From: CAZFHA01 sp964518595
Lineage (GTDB): Bacteria > Bacillota > Clostridia > Saccharofermentanales > Saccharofermentanaceae
Direction: 5' to 3'
Assembly: GCA_964518595.1 (NCBI GenBank)
Contig: CAZFHA010000001.1
Coordinates: 347,968-411,967 of the forward strand
Length of the DNA stretch: 64,000 nucleotides
Below the pieces are notes generated by a model. That model made no database searches, was not told the DNA's origin, and worked only from the letters and a program-made list of their open reading frames with translations. Position 1 is the stretch's first letter. Each line of letters begins with the position of its first letter. The position numbers and the translations under genes were made by a program. Shown here piece after piece: positions 46,921-56,600 of this stretch.

Positions 46921-48243
46921 TCAATCTTTCTGCTCGGTTTTTTCATAACTATACATCTGGATAAATCGCCAGCTATTACCGGTCTTTGACAGGGCAGAAC
47001 CCTCTGGAGTAAAGGTTGAAAGGAAGTCAAAACTCGGTTCAATAATAACTTCTTGAGCAGAATTTATTACCCCCCAAAGCTCCCCCTTACAAAAAGGCGC
47101 TAAGCCTACGCTGAAAGACGCTGCACCATCATAGGTAGGAGCAATAGCTATACTGCCATCCTGAGCCACATACCCCCACTTGCCCTTTTGCTTAACCGCT
47201 GCCGGTTGCTCAGAAGCAAAGAGCTGTACATCCTCAAAAGTCTCTTTGCCCACAACCTGCCCTTTTGTATCCAAGAGGCTATACTTGCCGTCTTTTGACG
47301 CAAAAACCCGTCCAAAGGGAGCACAAGCCTGATTATAATCCAGCTTGATATCGTCATAGACAAACTCCGTAATGGGCTTTAGAGAACTATCAATCAGAGC
47401 CCACTTTCCATCCTTCTTGACCGCTGCCACACCGTGGGAGAACATACCGGCAACTTCGTACTCGAAAGCGCCTTCCTTAAAGTTTCGGTCAATATAGCCC
47501 CAATGACTGCCATCATAGGCCGGAGCCCAACCATTTCCAAAGCCACCTAGAGCCTTATAAGCTTTTTCGGAGATTAATTTGCGATTGCCCTTTGCGTCAG
47601 CATAAAACCAGAGCCCTTCCTGACATACCGGCATAACTTCTTCCTCAGCCGAATAAGCGCCTATGGCCTCAAAAGTGTATTTGATTTTTTGCTCGCCCTT
47701 TAGATCAACCGTGCCCCATTTACCCTCATAGGAAACGGGCATAAAACCATCATGCCAAATCCCGGTTTCGGTGTATTGGCGGTAAGCAGAATCATACATC
47801 CCTTGGAGAGTTTTAAGCATAGCGTCTACCGCCGTTACATCATCCAGGGGCTGGGATTTGACCTTAGAAAGCAAGGCATAAGCATCTTTTTCTTTATTCC
47901 GGTCTAAATAATATTGCGCCAGCAGCAAATAGGGCTCAGCCTTTTCCGGATAGACTGCCGAAGCCTTCCCGCAAGCATCTCTAAAGGCCGCTTCATCGCC
48001 CAATTTCCGGTTAGCTATCGCATAGCGGATTAAGAGATCATAATCCTTAGGGTTCATCTCCAAAAGCGTCTTATACTCAGCCACCGCATCAATATAGATT
48101 CCCTTCTCCTCCAGCAGCGCTACTCGCTGCACTCCGGCGACATAGGAATCCTCTGTTTCTTGCACATTATTATACAGGTAGCCCCAAGTCCCCACGGTTA
48201 ATCCGGCCAAAAGCACCATAACCAAGGTTGCATTTTTATTCAT
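46921..48243 (-). CDS. Membrane-anchored TPR/WG-repeat protein
   Basis: 440 aa. One N-terminal helix (about 6-25) is followed by a TPR-like helical region (30-160; AVAEYKTLLEMNPKDYDLLIR pattern) and seven WG repeats (about 170-430, e.g. GKWGTVDLKG, SHWGYIDRN, GKWGYVAQDG, ELWGVINSAQ). WG repeats form beta-structures of unknown role, often on the cell surface. It lies 1 base after the prepilin peptidase gene and overlaps or abuts the FHA gene, so it belongs to the pilus operon. Confidence 0.88.
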   Translation of the reverse strand: MNKNATLVMVLLAGLTVGTWGYLYNNVQETEDSYVAGVQRVALLEEKGIYIDAVAEYKTLLEMNPKDYDLLIRYAIANRKLGDEAAFRDACGKASAVYPEKAEPYLLLAQYYLDRNKEKDAYALLSKVKSQPLDDVTAVDAMLKTLQGMYDSAYRQYTETGIWHDGFMPVSYEGKWGTVDLKGEQKIKYTFEAIGAYSAEEEVMPVCQEGLWFYADAKGNRKLISEKAYKALGGFGNGWAPAYDGSHWGYIDRNFKEGAFEYEVAGMFSHGVAAVKKDGKWALIDSSLKPITEFVYDDIKLDYNQACAPFGRVFASKDGKYSLLDTKGQVVGKETFEDVQLFASEQPAAVKQKGKWGYVAQDGSIAIAPTYDGAASFSVGLAPFCKGELWGVINSAQEVIIEPSFDFLSTFTPEGSALSKTGNSWRFIQMYSYEKTEQKD

Positions 48244-48244
48244 C

Positions 48245-48928
48245 TTAAAATCCCCCTGCGGTCATTAAAATGGTTACCAGTACACCAAAAAAAGCGAAGG
48301 GTGCCATGGCCATAGAATCTTTGAGCTTGGCCTTCTTAAAAAGCAGCATCCACACCCCTGCCAAAGCAGAAAAGAGAAAACAGTAAAACAAAGCCCCCAG
48401 TAAGCTGGTAAAACCCAAAACAAAACCAATTGCACCAAAAAGCTTAACGTCTCCCGCACCCACACCGGATTTTCGAGAAACAATATGAGCCAGCAGTAAA
48501 ATTCCGCCACCCACAGCTAAACCAATCAGTGCCGGGTAGACTGCATTTCGCCAAGTATAGGGATCTTGTACCACTTGAATTAAAATCGAAACCACCCCTA
48601 CACCCATAAGTACGAGCACCAATTGGTTAGGAATACGCTTAACTTTATAGTCAATCAGAGCCGCTGTAGCTAAAATACCCAGCATCACCTGATTGGCCAA
48701 GATTATCTCTAAAGGCTCTCCAGTCTGATACATCATGCCAAAAGCCAGACCCAAACCCAAGGCCGCCACTAAAATAATAATCTTAGGGGTCTTGAACGTA
48801 AAGATTCCCCCTAAGGTCTCTTTCGTAAACACAGCCTTAGGAGCCAATGACTCGATATAAACATAGTAATAAACAGTTCCCAGAGCCCAGAGCAATAATG
48901 CCAGTAAGATTCCCAACAAATAATTCAT
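48245..48928 (-). CDS. tadV: Prepilin peptidase (A24 family, CpaA/TadV type)
   Basis: Membrane aspartyl protease that cleaves the Flp1 pilin and TadE-like pseudopilins. 227 aa with about seven helices. The two catalytic aspartates are Asp93 (LIDYKVKRIPN) and Asp160 (GVGAGDVKL). There is no N-terminal methyltransferase domain, as in other Tad peptidases. AGGAAAGG precedes the ATG; the TadE-like gene ends 3 bases upstream. Confidence 0.92.
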   Translation of the reverse strand: MNYLLGILLALLLWALGTVYYYVYIESLAPKAVFTKETLGGIFTFKTPKIIILVAALGLGLAFGMMYQTGEPLEIILANQVMLGILATAALIDYKVKRIPNQLVLVLMGVGVVSILIQVVQDPYTWRNAVYPALIGLAVGGGILLLAHIVSRKSGVGAGDVKLFGAIGFVLGFTSLLGALFYCFLFSALAGVWMLLFKKAKLKDSMAMAPFAFFGVLVTILMTAGGF

Positions 48929-48931
48929 CTT

Positions 48932-50269
48932 TTATGCCTTTCCTCGATATGTATATTCAACCGTAACGCCTAATTCATTTTTAAGATCAGTGGCAATCTG
49001 ATTCAGTGCTGCCTTATCGGCACTGGTCGCATTGTCTGGAATAACGATCACGATAGTCGTCTTGCGCTGCTGTACCGAGTTGTTCGCGGTCTGAACATTA
49101 GTTCCGTCCGCCATAGTAATGGACTGCCCGACTTTAGAGACATTTGTTAAGGTAGTCTTACCATAGCTTTTTAGCTTACTCTTAATGGCACTGACATTCA
49201 GAGTATATTGACCATTATTCCCACCACTATAAGTAGAATAGCTAGCGTTAAAAATATTAAGTGAGTGATAGGAGTAAAAGGTATTGCTGTCCTGATTATA
49301 GGCATCTATGCCTTTGCCTGGCTCTACTGCATTACCATATTCACCCTTTAACTCATCCACCCAATACTTACCACGCTCCATGGGCGGTTTTGTCCAAGGA
49401 GATTCCCCCTTCGGCAAATCTTCCAAACTAACGCCCCGAGCCCAGCCCGCTGTGCTGGCAGTCTGGCAAAAGCTACGCTCGAAAGGGAAAAAGGTCGGAA
49501 TCAAGCTCTTCATCCGATAGACCACAACCACATTAATAGTCCGGCGATCCTGTAAGAAGGTAGACATTCTAAAGTCCAGCCCGGCTACGCCTCCCGGTTC
49601 ACCATCTGCTCCCAAAACTCCCCAAGAAGTCAAAAGGGCATCAGCCTCACCGGGGCTAGCGGCAATATACTTAGTGGTTAAAGAACTGCATAGTGGCTGA
49701 GCAATAACCCGAGATACCACCGCTGAACCAGCACTCTCTAGTGCCGCCTTGCCCAAAGACATAATAATGCCTTTCGGGTCATCGACAAAAGTCTGCCCAG
49801 CCTCCACCAGTCCGGCAGAAGCCGATTGGATGCGTTCAAAGTCATCCTCAACTGTATCTACACCATCTAAAATAGCTTGAATCTGTTCGGCTGAATATTC
49901 TCCCTGAATAGCAGGATTTTGACTTAAAGAAGAAGCATTTTCATATCCGTCAGAAACCGCCGAGGTGAACTCATTTAGAGCATCAATGCCTTCATCAATA
50001 GGCTCAAGTCCACTATTATCTTGATCTTTGTAAAGTCCTGCCCGCTCCAATACATAACAGTATTGCGAAATCTCTTTAGCCGTCTGATTAATAGCATACT
50101 GAATTTTACTTTCTGCTGTAGCGTAGACCGCTAAAGACAAGAGCAGCACAAAGGCAAAGACAAAAAAGCAGAGCGCGAAAGCGGCCTCGATTACCAACGC
50201 CCCTTCTTCGCCTTGCTTTGTCCTTGCCGCCTTTGGTTGGTTACTATCAGTCACTTGATGTTTTTTCAC
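48932..50269 (-). CDS. TadE/TadF-like pilus assembly protein
   Basis: 445 aa, GTG start 8 bases after AAGGAGG. A prepilin-like N-terminus (EEGALVIEAAFALCFF, cleavage after Gly with Glu at +5-like position) leads into one membrane helix (about 27-50) and a large extracytoplasmic region. The C-terminal part (about 370-445) resembles a ferredoxin-like pilus domain with VIVIPDNATSADKAAL. It is probably a minor pseudopilin processed by the neighbouring peptidase. Confidence 0.82.
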   Translation of the reverse strand: MKKHQVTDSNQPKAARTKQGEEGALVIEAAFALCFFVFAFVLLLSLAVYATAESKIQYAINQTAKEISQYCYVLERAGLYKDQDNSGLEPIDEGIDALNEFTSAVSDGYENASSLSQNPAIQGEYSAEQIQAILDGVDTVEDDFERIQSASAGLVEAGQTFVDDPKGIIMSLGKAALESAGSAVVSRVIAQPLCSSLTTKYIAASPGEADALLTSWGVLGADGEPGGVAGLDFRMSTFLQDRRTINVVVVYRMKSLIPTFFPFERSFCQTASTAGWARGVSLEDLPKGESPWTKPPMERGKYWVDELKGEYGNAVEPGKGIDAYNQDSNTFYSYHSLNIFNASYSTYSGGNNGQYTLNVSAIKSKLKSYGKTTLTNVSKVGQSITMADGTNVQTANNSVQQRKTTIVIVIPDNATSADKAALNQIATDLKNELGVTVEYTYRGKA

Positions 50270-50409
50270 TACCTTACCCTCCTTGTGTGCTCCTGCGCTC
50301 TATATAATACTCACTTACTGGCTGAATCTCTTCCGCTCATTGCCATAATGAGTTTCTTATCTCTGTTAGCCTTAGGACTTGAACTAATCCGTCCCTATTG
50401 TAGTCTTTT

Positions 50410-50428
50410 CCTTTCCATATTGGAAAGG
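50410..50428. other. Short perfect hairpin
   Basis: CCTTTCCA / TGGAAAGG with a 3-base loop, in the 217-base gap between lipoprotein 4 and the GTG-start TadE-like gene. Together with the hairpin at 50439-50473 it may end or slow transcription of the lipoprotein array. Confidence 0.45.
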
Positions 50429-50438
50429 CGTGTATTAA

Positions 50439-50473
50439 CACTACTCTCACCATGTTTAGCGGTGGGAGTAGTG
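50439..50473 (-). other. Hairpin after lipoprotein paralog 4
   Basis: Arms CACTACTCTCACC / GGTGGGAGTAGTG (12 of 13 pairs), 13 bases after the stop of the last paralog. It shares the CTACTCCCAC/GTGGGAGTAG core with the hairpin after paralog 2 (52034-52064). No T-run follows. Confidence 0.6.
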
Positions 50474-50486
50474 CTAGATATGTTTC

Positions 50487-51215
50487 TTATTTTTCTCTCG
50501 GCTTAACCGTCTGAATAATTGCATCTAGCATTTTTTCTCCGTAAGTAATGTCAGCAGAGTCTTCACTGTTAATATATACTGCTATTACAAAGGGGATATC
50601 CTTAGTTTTTTTAGCTTCATTTGTCATAAAACCGTAGTAGGCAAGATAATTAAGACTGTCTTCGCCTTTATTTGATACTTTTCCTACAACCCTTAACATT
50701 TTCTGTCCATTAATAGTCACCGTCTCTCTACTGGTCTCTGTTCCAGTCAGAGTATCAACATAAAATCGTCCACCTAAGGTACTATATGCTGTAAATTGTT
50801 CATCAAGGAGTTCTGGTAAGGTATCTAGCGTTGCCGTTTTAATTGCCGCTTCCGTCTTGTCATCCATTACCAAAAATCCTTCATGTGCCAGCAATAATTT
50901 TTTACTAGTCTCATCACTGCCATAATATTCTAATGTTGTTGGCCCCCCGTTACGCTTTCTTTCCCAGCCTTTGGGAACTTTGAAAGAAAATTGAGCGGTA
51001 AAGTTTACTTGTTCTTTTTCCTCCCACTGAATATCGCTAGCCCCAACTACCTCTTTGGTGACAGTGGTCTCACCTTGAACTGCCGAAGAAGCTTTAGCAA
51101 TAGTCACTTGGCTTTCTCCATCACTATTGTTATTGCCGTTATTACAAGCACCAACCACCATGCTTAATCCAACTAATCCAAGTACTACCAATTTCATCTT
51201 CATTGTCTGTTTCAT
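50487..51215 (-). CDS. Tad-locus lipoprotein, paralog 4
   Basis: 242-residue predicted lipoprotein: MKQTMKMK leader, hydrophobic core, lipobox GAC at about residue 24, an Asn/Gly/Ser-rich linker to about residue 65, then a compact alpha/beta domain with FSFKVPKGWERKRNG, LAHEG, LDTLPELLDEQFTA and YYGFMTNEA. I do not recognise the domain; the fold pattern recalls small DUF1795/PsbP-like secreted domains, weakly. It is the most diverged of four tandem copies and the only one whose C-terminus reads KPREK. Ribosome site is an unusual all-G run (GGGGGGG) 9 bases before the ATG. Confidence 0.82.
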   Translation of the reverse strand: MKQTMKMKLVVLGLVGLSMVVGACNNGNNNSDGESQVTIAKASSAVQGETTVTKEVVGASDIQWEEKEQVNFTAQFSFKVPKGWERKRNGGPTTLEYYGSDETSKKLLLAHEGFLVMDDKTEAAIKTATLDTLPELLDEQFTAYSTLGGRFYVDTLTGTETSRETVTINGQKMLRVVGKVSNKGEDSLNYLAYYGFMTNEAKKTKDIPFVIAVYINSEDSADITYGEKMLDAIIQTVKPREK

Positions 51216-51235
51216 TTTTGTGCCCCCCCTATATA

Positions 51236-51269
51236 AATTCTAGCCCTGCAATTAGGCAGGACTAGAATT
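51236..51269 (-). other. Hairpin between lipoprotein paralogs 3 and 4
   Basis: AATTCTAGCCCTGC / GCAGGACTAGAATT with a 6-base loop, 13 of 14 pairs. It is nearly identical to the hairpin at 52827-52860. It lies just after one stop and directly before the next ribosome site, without a T-run. Confidence 0.7.
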
Positions 51270-51276
51270 CTACAAA

Positions 51277-52002
51277 TTACTCAGCAGGCTTTACCGTCTG
51301 AATTATTGCCTCCAACAGTTTCTCACCATATGTAATATCTGCTGCATCTTCACTTTGAATATACATCGCCATAACAAAGGGGATATCCTTCTTACCTTTA
51401 GCTTCATTTGTCATAAATCCATAGTAAGCCAAATAGTTAATTGTTTTTTCCCCTTTATTTACAACTGTTCCAGTAACTCGCAACATCTCGCGACCACTAA
51501 TGGTCACTTTCTCTCGACTCTTCTCTGTACCGATTAATGTGTTCACATAAAAAGATCCACCTAATGTACTAGTAGATGTAAACTGCTCATCAAGAAGTTC
51601 CGGCAAAGTATCTAAAGTTGCTGCCGTCAAAGCTGCTTTGGCTTCATCGTCCTGAGCTGCAAATCCTTCATGTGCTAATACTAGTTTCTTGTCAATTTCT
51701 GCACCCGTATAGCCCAAAACGGTAGTAGGCATACCATTTCTCTTCCGAATCCACCCTTCTGGTACCTTAAAAGAAAAGTAGGCAATATAATTTTTTTGCT
51801 CCTCTTCACTCCACGTAATATCTCCGGCTGCTGCAACCGCCTTACCTGCAGTAGTTTCACCTTGAACAGTAGTAGAAGCATTAGTTGTATTCTCCTTGCT
51901 ATCCCCACTCTCATTCTTACTGTCGCCATTACAAGCACCCGCCACTATACTTAACCCAACCAATCCTAGTACTAACAATTTCATCTTCACTGTCTGTTTC
52001 AT
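51277..52002 (-). CDS. Tad-locus lipoprotein, paralog 3
   Basis: 241 aa, lipobox VAGAC near residue 24, then a linker identical to that of paralog 1 except for one or two residues (NGDSKNESGDSKENTT). The folded domain has FSFKVPEGWIRKRNGMPTT, LAHEGFAAQDDEAKAAL and the shared C-terminal IPFVMAMYIQSEDAAD. Start ATG 52002 follows GGGGGAGG by 5 bases; an in-frame ATG 42 bases upstream would break the signal peptide. Central residues group with paralog 4, unlike the rest of the protein. Confidence 0.85.
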   Translation of the reverse strand: MKQTVKMKLLVLGLVGLSIVAGACNGDSKNESGDSKENTTNASTTVQGETTAGKAVAAAGDITWSEEEQKNYIAYFSFKVPEGWIRKRNGMPTTVLGYTGAEIDKKLVLAHEGFAAQDDEAKAALTAATLDTLPELLDEQFTSTSTLGGSFYVNTLIGTEKSREKVTISGREMLRVTGTVVNKGEKTINYLAYYGFMTNEAKGKKDIPFVMAMYIQSEDAADITYGEKLLEAIIQTVKPAE

Positions 52003-52033
52003 TTTTGCCTCCCCCCGAAAGCAGCTTATAAAT

Positions 52034-52064
52034 GCTACTCCCACTTTTTAGCTGTGGGAGTAGC
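52034..52064 (-). other. Hairpin between lipoprotein paralogs 2 and 3
   Basis: Perfect 11-bp stem GCTACTCCCAC / GTGGGAGTAGC with a 9-base loop, in the 77-base gap. Related in sequence to the hairpin after paralog 4 (50439-50473). Confidence 0.7.
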
Positions 52065-52079
52065 CCAAATCAAATATTA

Positions 52080-52805
52080 TTATCTCACTGTTGGTGCAAC
52101 TGTTTGCATAATAGCCTCCAGTAAATTTGCACCATAAGCAATATCGGCTGCATCGTCGCTTTGAATATACATCACCATTACAAAAGGAACATCCTTCGTC
52201 TTCTCTGCTTCATTTGTCATAAATCCATAGTATGCTACATAATTAATATCAGGATAACTTTTATTATCCACGGTTCCAGTAATTCGCAACATCTCTCGAT
52301 CATTAATAGTCACCTTTTCCCGATTCTTCTCTGTGCCTATTAATGTTTCGACCAAAGCATTACCACCCAAACTTGCCATGGCAGTAAATTGCTCATCAAG
52401 GAGTTCTGGTAGAGTGTCTAAAGTTGCTGCCTTCAAAGCAGCTTTGGCTTCATCGTCCTGAGCAGCAAATCCTTCATGTGCCAATATTAATTTTTTGTCT
52501 ACTTCTGACCCCAAATAGGTTCGAACAGTGGTTGGCATACCATTTAGAGCACGCTCCCACCCTTCCGGCACATTAAAAGAGAACTCAGCCGCATAATTAT
52601 CTTGCTTCTTTTCTTCCCACTTAATATCTCCTGTAACTGCTCCTTCCTTCGAAGCTGATGATTCTTGCTTTGCGCCAGCTACAGTTGTAGTGGTTGTTTT
52701 ACTCTCTCCTCCACTGGTATTGCTACCTCCATTACAGGCACCTACCGCTATACTTAATCCAACTAACCCAAGTACTATCAATTTCAGCTTCATTGTTTGT
52801 TTCAT
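52080..52805 (-). CDS. Tad-locus lipoprotein, paralog 2
   Basis: 241 aa, lipobox VGAC near residue 24, Thr/Ser-rich linker unlike that of paralogs 1 and 3, then the shared domain with FSFNVPEGWERALNG, LAHEGFAAQDDEAKAALKAA and LDTLPELLDEQFTAMA. The central segment (ALVETLIGTEKNRE, DNKSYPDINYVAYYG) is nearly identical to paralog 1, while the C-terminus (KTKDVPFVMVMY, APTVR) is its own. GGGGGGAGG lies 6-7 bases before the ATG. Confidence 0.85.
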   Translation of the reverse strand: MKQTMKLKLIVLGLVGLSIAVGACNGGSNTSGGESKTTTTTVAGAKQESSASKEGAVTGDIKWEEKKQDNYAAEFSFNVPEGWERALNGMPTTVRTYLGSEVDKKLILAHEGFAAQDDEAKAALKAATLDTLPELLDEQFTAMASLGGNALVETLIGTEKNREKVTINDREMLRITGTVDNKSYPDINYVAYYGFMTNEAEKTKDVPFVMVMYIQSDDAADIAYGANLLEAIMQTVAPTVR

Positions 52806-52826
52806 TTTTTGCCTCCCCCCTATATA

Positions 52827-52860
52827 AATTCTAGTCCTGCAATTAAGCAGGACTAGAATT
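52827..52860 (-). other. Hairpin between lipoprotein paralogs 1 and 2
   Basis: Perfect 14-bp stem AATTCTAGTCCTGC / GCAGGACTAGAATT with a 6-base loop, 7 bases after the paralog 1 stop and directly before the GGGGGGAGG site of paralog 2. No T-run follows on the transcribed strand, so it is more likely an mRNA stability or translation element than a terminator. Confidence 0.75.
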
Positions 52861-52867
52861 CTACAAA

Positions 52868-53593
52868 TTACTCAGTAGGCTTCACAGTCTGAATTATTGC
52901 CTCTAGCAGCTTCTCACCATATGTAATATCTGATGCATCATCGCTTTGAATATACATCGCCATAACAAAGGGGATATCCTTCTTACCTTTAGCTTCGTTA
53001 GTCATAAATCCATAATAGGCTACATAATTAATATCCGGATAACTTTTATTATCTACTGTCCCTGTAACTCGCAACATCTCTCTACCATTAATGGTTACCT
53101 TCTCTCGATTCTTCTCTGTACCGATTAATGTATCAACCAAAGCATCTCCGCCCAAAGTTGCCTGAGCTGTAAATTGCTCATCAAGGAGTTCCGGTAGAGT
53201 ATCTAAAGTTGCTGCCTTCAAAGCAGCTTTGGCTTCATCGTCCTGAGCTGCAAATCCTTCATGTGCTAGTATTAATTTTTTGTCAACCTCCTTACCTGTG
53301 TAGCCCAGAATAGTAGTAGGCATACCATTTCTCTTCCGAATCCACCCTTCTGGCACATTAAATGAAAAGTAGGCAATATAATTTTTTTGCTCTTCTTCAC
53401 CCCACGTAATATCTCCGGCTGCTGCAACCGCCTTACCTGCAGTAGTTTCACCTTGAACAGTAGTAGAAGCAGTAGTTGTATTCTCCTTGCTATCCCCACT
53501 CTCATTCTTACTATCGCCATTACAAGCACCTGCCACTATACTTAATCCAACCAATCCTAGTACTACCAATTTCATCTTCATTGTCTGTTTCAT
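52868..53593 (-). CDS. Tad-locus lipoprotein, paralog 1
   Basis: 241 aa, first of four tandem paralogs in transcription order. Signal peptide with lipobox VAGAC (Cys24), a Ser/Thr/Asn linker (25-60), then a domain of about 180 residues: YIAYFSFNVPEGWIRKRNG, LILAHEGFAAQDDEAKAAL, LDTLPELLDEQFTA, YYGFMTNEAKGKKDIPFV. Start ATG 53593 is 6 bases after GGAGG; the ATG 12 bases upstream overlaps that site. It begins 31 bases after the DUF5702-like gene, so it is likely in the pilus operon. Function unknown; surface location and linkage suggest a pilus accessory, chaperone or secreted effector-like role. Confidence 0.86.
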   Translation of the reverse strand: MKQTMKMKLVVLGLVGLSIVAGACNGDSKNESGDSKENTTTASTTVQGETTAGKAVAAAGDITWGEEEQKNYIAYFSFNVPEGWIRKRNGMPTTILGYTGKEVDKKLILAHEGFAAQDDEAKAALKAATLDTLPELLDEQFTAQATLGGDALVDTLIGTEKNREKVTINGREMLRVTGTVDNKSYPDINYVAYYGFMTNEAKGKKDIPFVMAMYIQSDDASDITYGEKLLEAIIQTVKPTE

Positions 53594-53624
53594 CTTTGCC
53601 TCCATATTATTTAATATTTCTATT

Positions 53625-56600
53625 TTAATAGCTACTTACGCCTTGGTAAACCATCGTTTGCCACTGGGAACCAATCTGACTATAGTCAAAGAATTGTTCC
53701 GACTGCCCCGTACTGCCATTATAGCGGTTCTGTACCCCCATAATACCCCAGAAACTGGTTCTTACTTGAACCGTTGCCTCAATTCCCACCATCGTGTACG
53801 CCTTAGAAAGCTCAAACGTTCCGTTTTTCTTATAGCGACTATCCTCCGTTGGCGAAAAAAAACCGCTGCCATTATTAAGGTTACACTCAATCAAATTTCC
53901 TGTCCGTCGTAGCATTACTTCTTCACTGGGTGCCAAAGCCAGAAGGACAAATAGCTTCAAATATTCTTCATAATTCATGGTAAAGCCACCGCCACTGGAG
54001 ACAGAATTTTTCTTATTCGTTCCCTCTGATCCTGGGAGCCCATTAAGCTTAGCCAGATAGTCGTTTGTCAGTTCTTCAACTTTTTTCTGAGTCCACTCCT
54101 CTTTCTCGTTTAAAGCTGCTATCACATCTGTTTTAAACTGTTCACCCATATCAGCTATAGCCATCTGAACTTTGTTTAAGGCCTGGCTGCTAATATCATC
54201 GAAAGTATCTTTAAGGGCATTTCTAATCTGATCTACTTCCGTACTTACTCCCCCAATGAACTTACTACGTGATTCAGTAATAATGCGCACGATTTCAGCT
54301 TTTCCTTCACCTTTTATGAAAGATAAGGCGGCTAACTTAGCCTTTTTAGTACCTTCGGCTTCACTGCTTCCTTCAAGGGTTGCTTCTAGCTCTGCAAAAT
54401 AAGCATCTAATTTGGCTCCTACAATACTTTCTGTATTGCTCCCGCCTGTTAAATCTTCAGCACTGGTAATGATTGTTAAAGCTAAACTGTCCAGTGGCCC
54501 CATTATTGCCCCCACAGCTCCCTGCACTAAGGAATCTTGCGTTTCATTGATAAAAGAAGTAATAGCATCTTCTGTCTCATCAATTCCCTTGGTGGCAAAA
54601 CCGCGCATTTCATCAAAAAAGTTTCCAACAGCTTGTTGTGTTACCCGCTCTAATTCCTGAGCTATCTGTTCTCTAACCTCGCGCCCCACGCCACTAGGAG
54701 ACAATATCCAAGTATTTTGGTTCTTATACAGAGCAACTGCCTTTCCTTCGCTTAGCAGCTTAAGGTCGAGAGCACTCTCCCCAGCCGCCAGAGCTAGCTT
54801 TAGTACGGTCTGGACAATGGGCACACCAAAGCCTGTCCATCCCGCTATGGCCGTGGCGGCTGCCAATGTGTAGTTGTTAATTTCCGCATTGGTAAAGGCA
54901 TAGACAGCATTTAGAAGAAACCGAATTCCAAAGATCATTGCCATAGTAGCATTCACGTTGGAACTGGGGTCTTCCATTCCCCACAAGAGGTACTCTACCT
55001 CTGCTTTGTAGAACTTATTGTTAGCCGCACTAATTGGTACATTGCTTAGGGTCACTACCTGCTCTGCCGGTTTTACATTTCCGCCCTTGTCCTTATCTAC
55101 TGTATAGTAGCTGAACATGGTAGTCATGTACTCCATTAGATACATTTTATCCCGAAGCCCTTCTCCTGCCTTAAGTAAACTATCAATCCCGGAGAGCGAT
55201 TGCGCCGTAGTATTCATATTGCTAACCGCGTTATCAGCAATGTCACTATCTTCTGTGCCTAACTCCTCTAGCTTAAAATCATTAGGGTCTAAGCCTGGAA
55301 TTATGCCCTCAGCAATATTTTCCGGTGTGGGCTTCTCCTTAGCCTTATCAGTGGCAAAGTCTTTTTCCTCCTCCGCCTTATCTTTCGCTGCCTCACTAGC
55401 CTTAGCCTTCTGACAAATAATCGCCAAATACTTATAGAACTCCTGCTCCGGCTTCGTTTCGTCGGGAACAATGCAGACCAGCGGAGCTAGGCTGGAAAGA
55501 GGAGGACAAACCAAGCTATTTTGTAACGCCACATCTGCAGCACTAATTGCACCATTAAAATCCCCAATGACCAGTACCGGTAAATGACCTTCATAATTGT
55601 GAAAGCTCACATTCCCATTCTGTAAGCTCAAGCCACTGCCAGAGTCATAAGTCATAGCAGATCTATAGAAAGTGATATTGCTCACTAACTCCTGCAAACC
55701 AGCGAAATAAGCCTTACCCTTTTCCATTTCTTCGATCATTTTTTCCACAGTCTCGGGCTTTAACTTTTCAGCCTGATTCTTATAGTCCTGCTGCATATTG
55801 ACCTTAATATCGCCATCCATCAGTGCACTATTGGCACTGCTCCAGCTTTGACCTTTAGCAGCCAGTTCATCCACTTTATTCAAAATATCTTTCAAGTCTG
55901 CTATGGCTTCATCATATTGCGTCTCAGTCTCTTTCGTCCACTTTTGAAGCTGATAAACAATCTTATTGGCTTTATCATAGAAATCTTCCGCCTTGTCTTG
56001 TAGGAGCGGCAAGCTCTGACCGAGAGAATCCCCCAGCCCATCTTCCAGAAGCCGAATCAGCTGTTCCGCCTCTTCCACTTCCTCCTCTTCCTCTTCTGTC
56101 TCTGCCGGTTCATTCTCTCTAGCTATCAAAAATAGTCGGGTAGCCTCATAGGTATCCCGCAACAATTCTTCATTATCCTTATGCCACTTGGCAAATTTTA
56201 CAATTTTAGCCCCGTCTATGGAGGCGATATCCGTGCTCCAAGTACTGGGTATTCCTAACGCCCCATAAGATCGATTAAAACGATCTCTTTGCGTGCGGTA
56301 GTCCCCTCTCGTATCCCCCACGGTTAATTCTTCCGGTTCACTTACCTCAGGCTCTTCATACTCATAGCTGTCTAATTTAAAAACCGGATTAGTAGAATCT
56401 GCGCTCGATTTAAGCCCTCTAAAGGCGATTTCATAAGCTGCGCCATCACGCATAAAGCTCTTCATCTCATCCAGCTTCCCCTGCAAATAAGCACCCAGAG
56501 CCTCTGGTTCCTTCGGCAGAGATGATCCTGTACTAATACGCTCTTGAGGGTCTTTAGGAATCTCCTTGAGAATATTATAGGCCTCTTCACAAGCATCTTG

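Larger units (their letters stand above)
50487..53593 (-). repeat. Tandem array of four paralogous lipoprotein genes
   Basis: Four copies of about 725 bases, each separated by 55-80 bases holding a hairpin. Copies 1 and 3 (53593, 52002) share their N- and C-terminal regions almost completely; copies 2 and 4 (52805, 51215) share GES and GWER features. In the central part (about residues 150-195) the grouping switches: copies 1 and 2 share ALVxTLIGTEKNRE and DNKSYPDINYVAYYG, while copies 3 and 4 share FYVxTL, SRE and NKGE. Confidence 0.9.

Noticed and set aside
50439..52860. Regularly spaced hairpins considered as a CRISPR or insertion-sequence array
   Set aside because: Spacing is set by full-length genes of about 725 bases, there are two hairpin types, and there is no transposase or short-repeat structure.
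53487..53912. 141-codon plus-strand frame across the lipoprotein/DUF5702 boundary
   Set aside because: Antisense to two real genes with good starts and signal peptides; no ribosome site and no recognisable protein.
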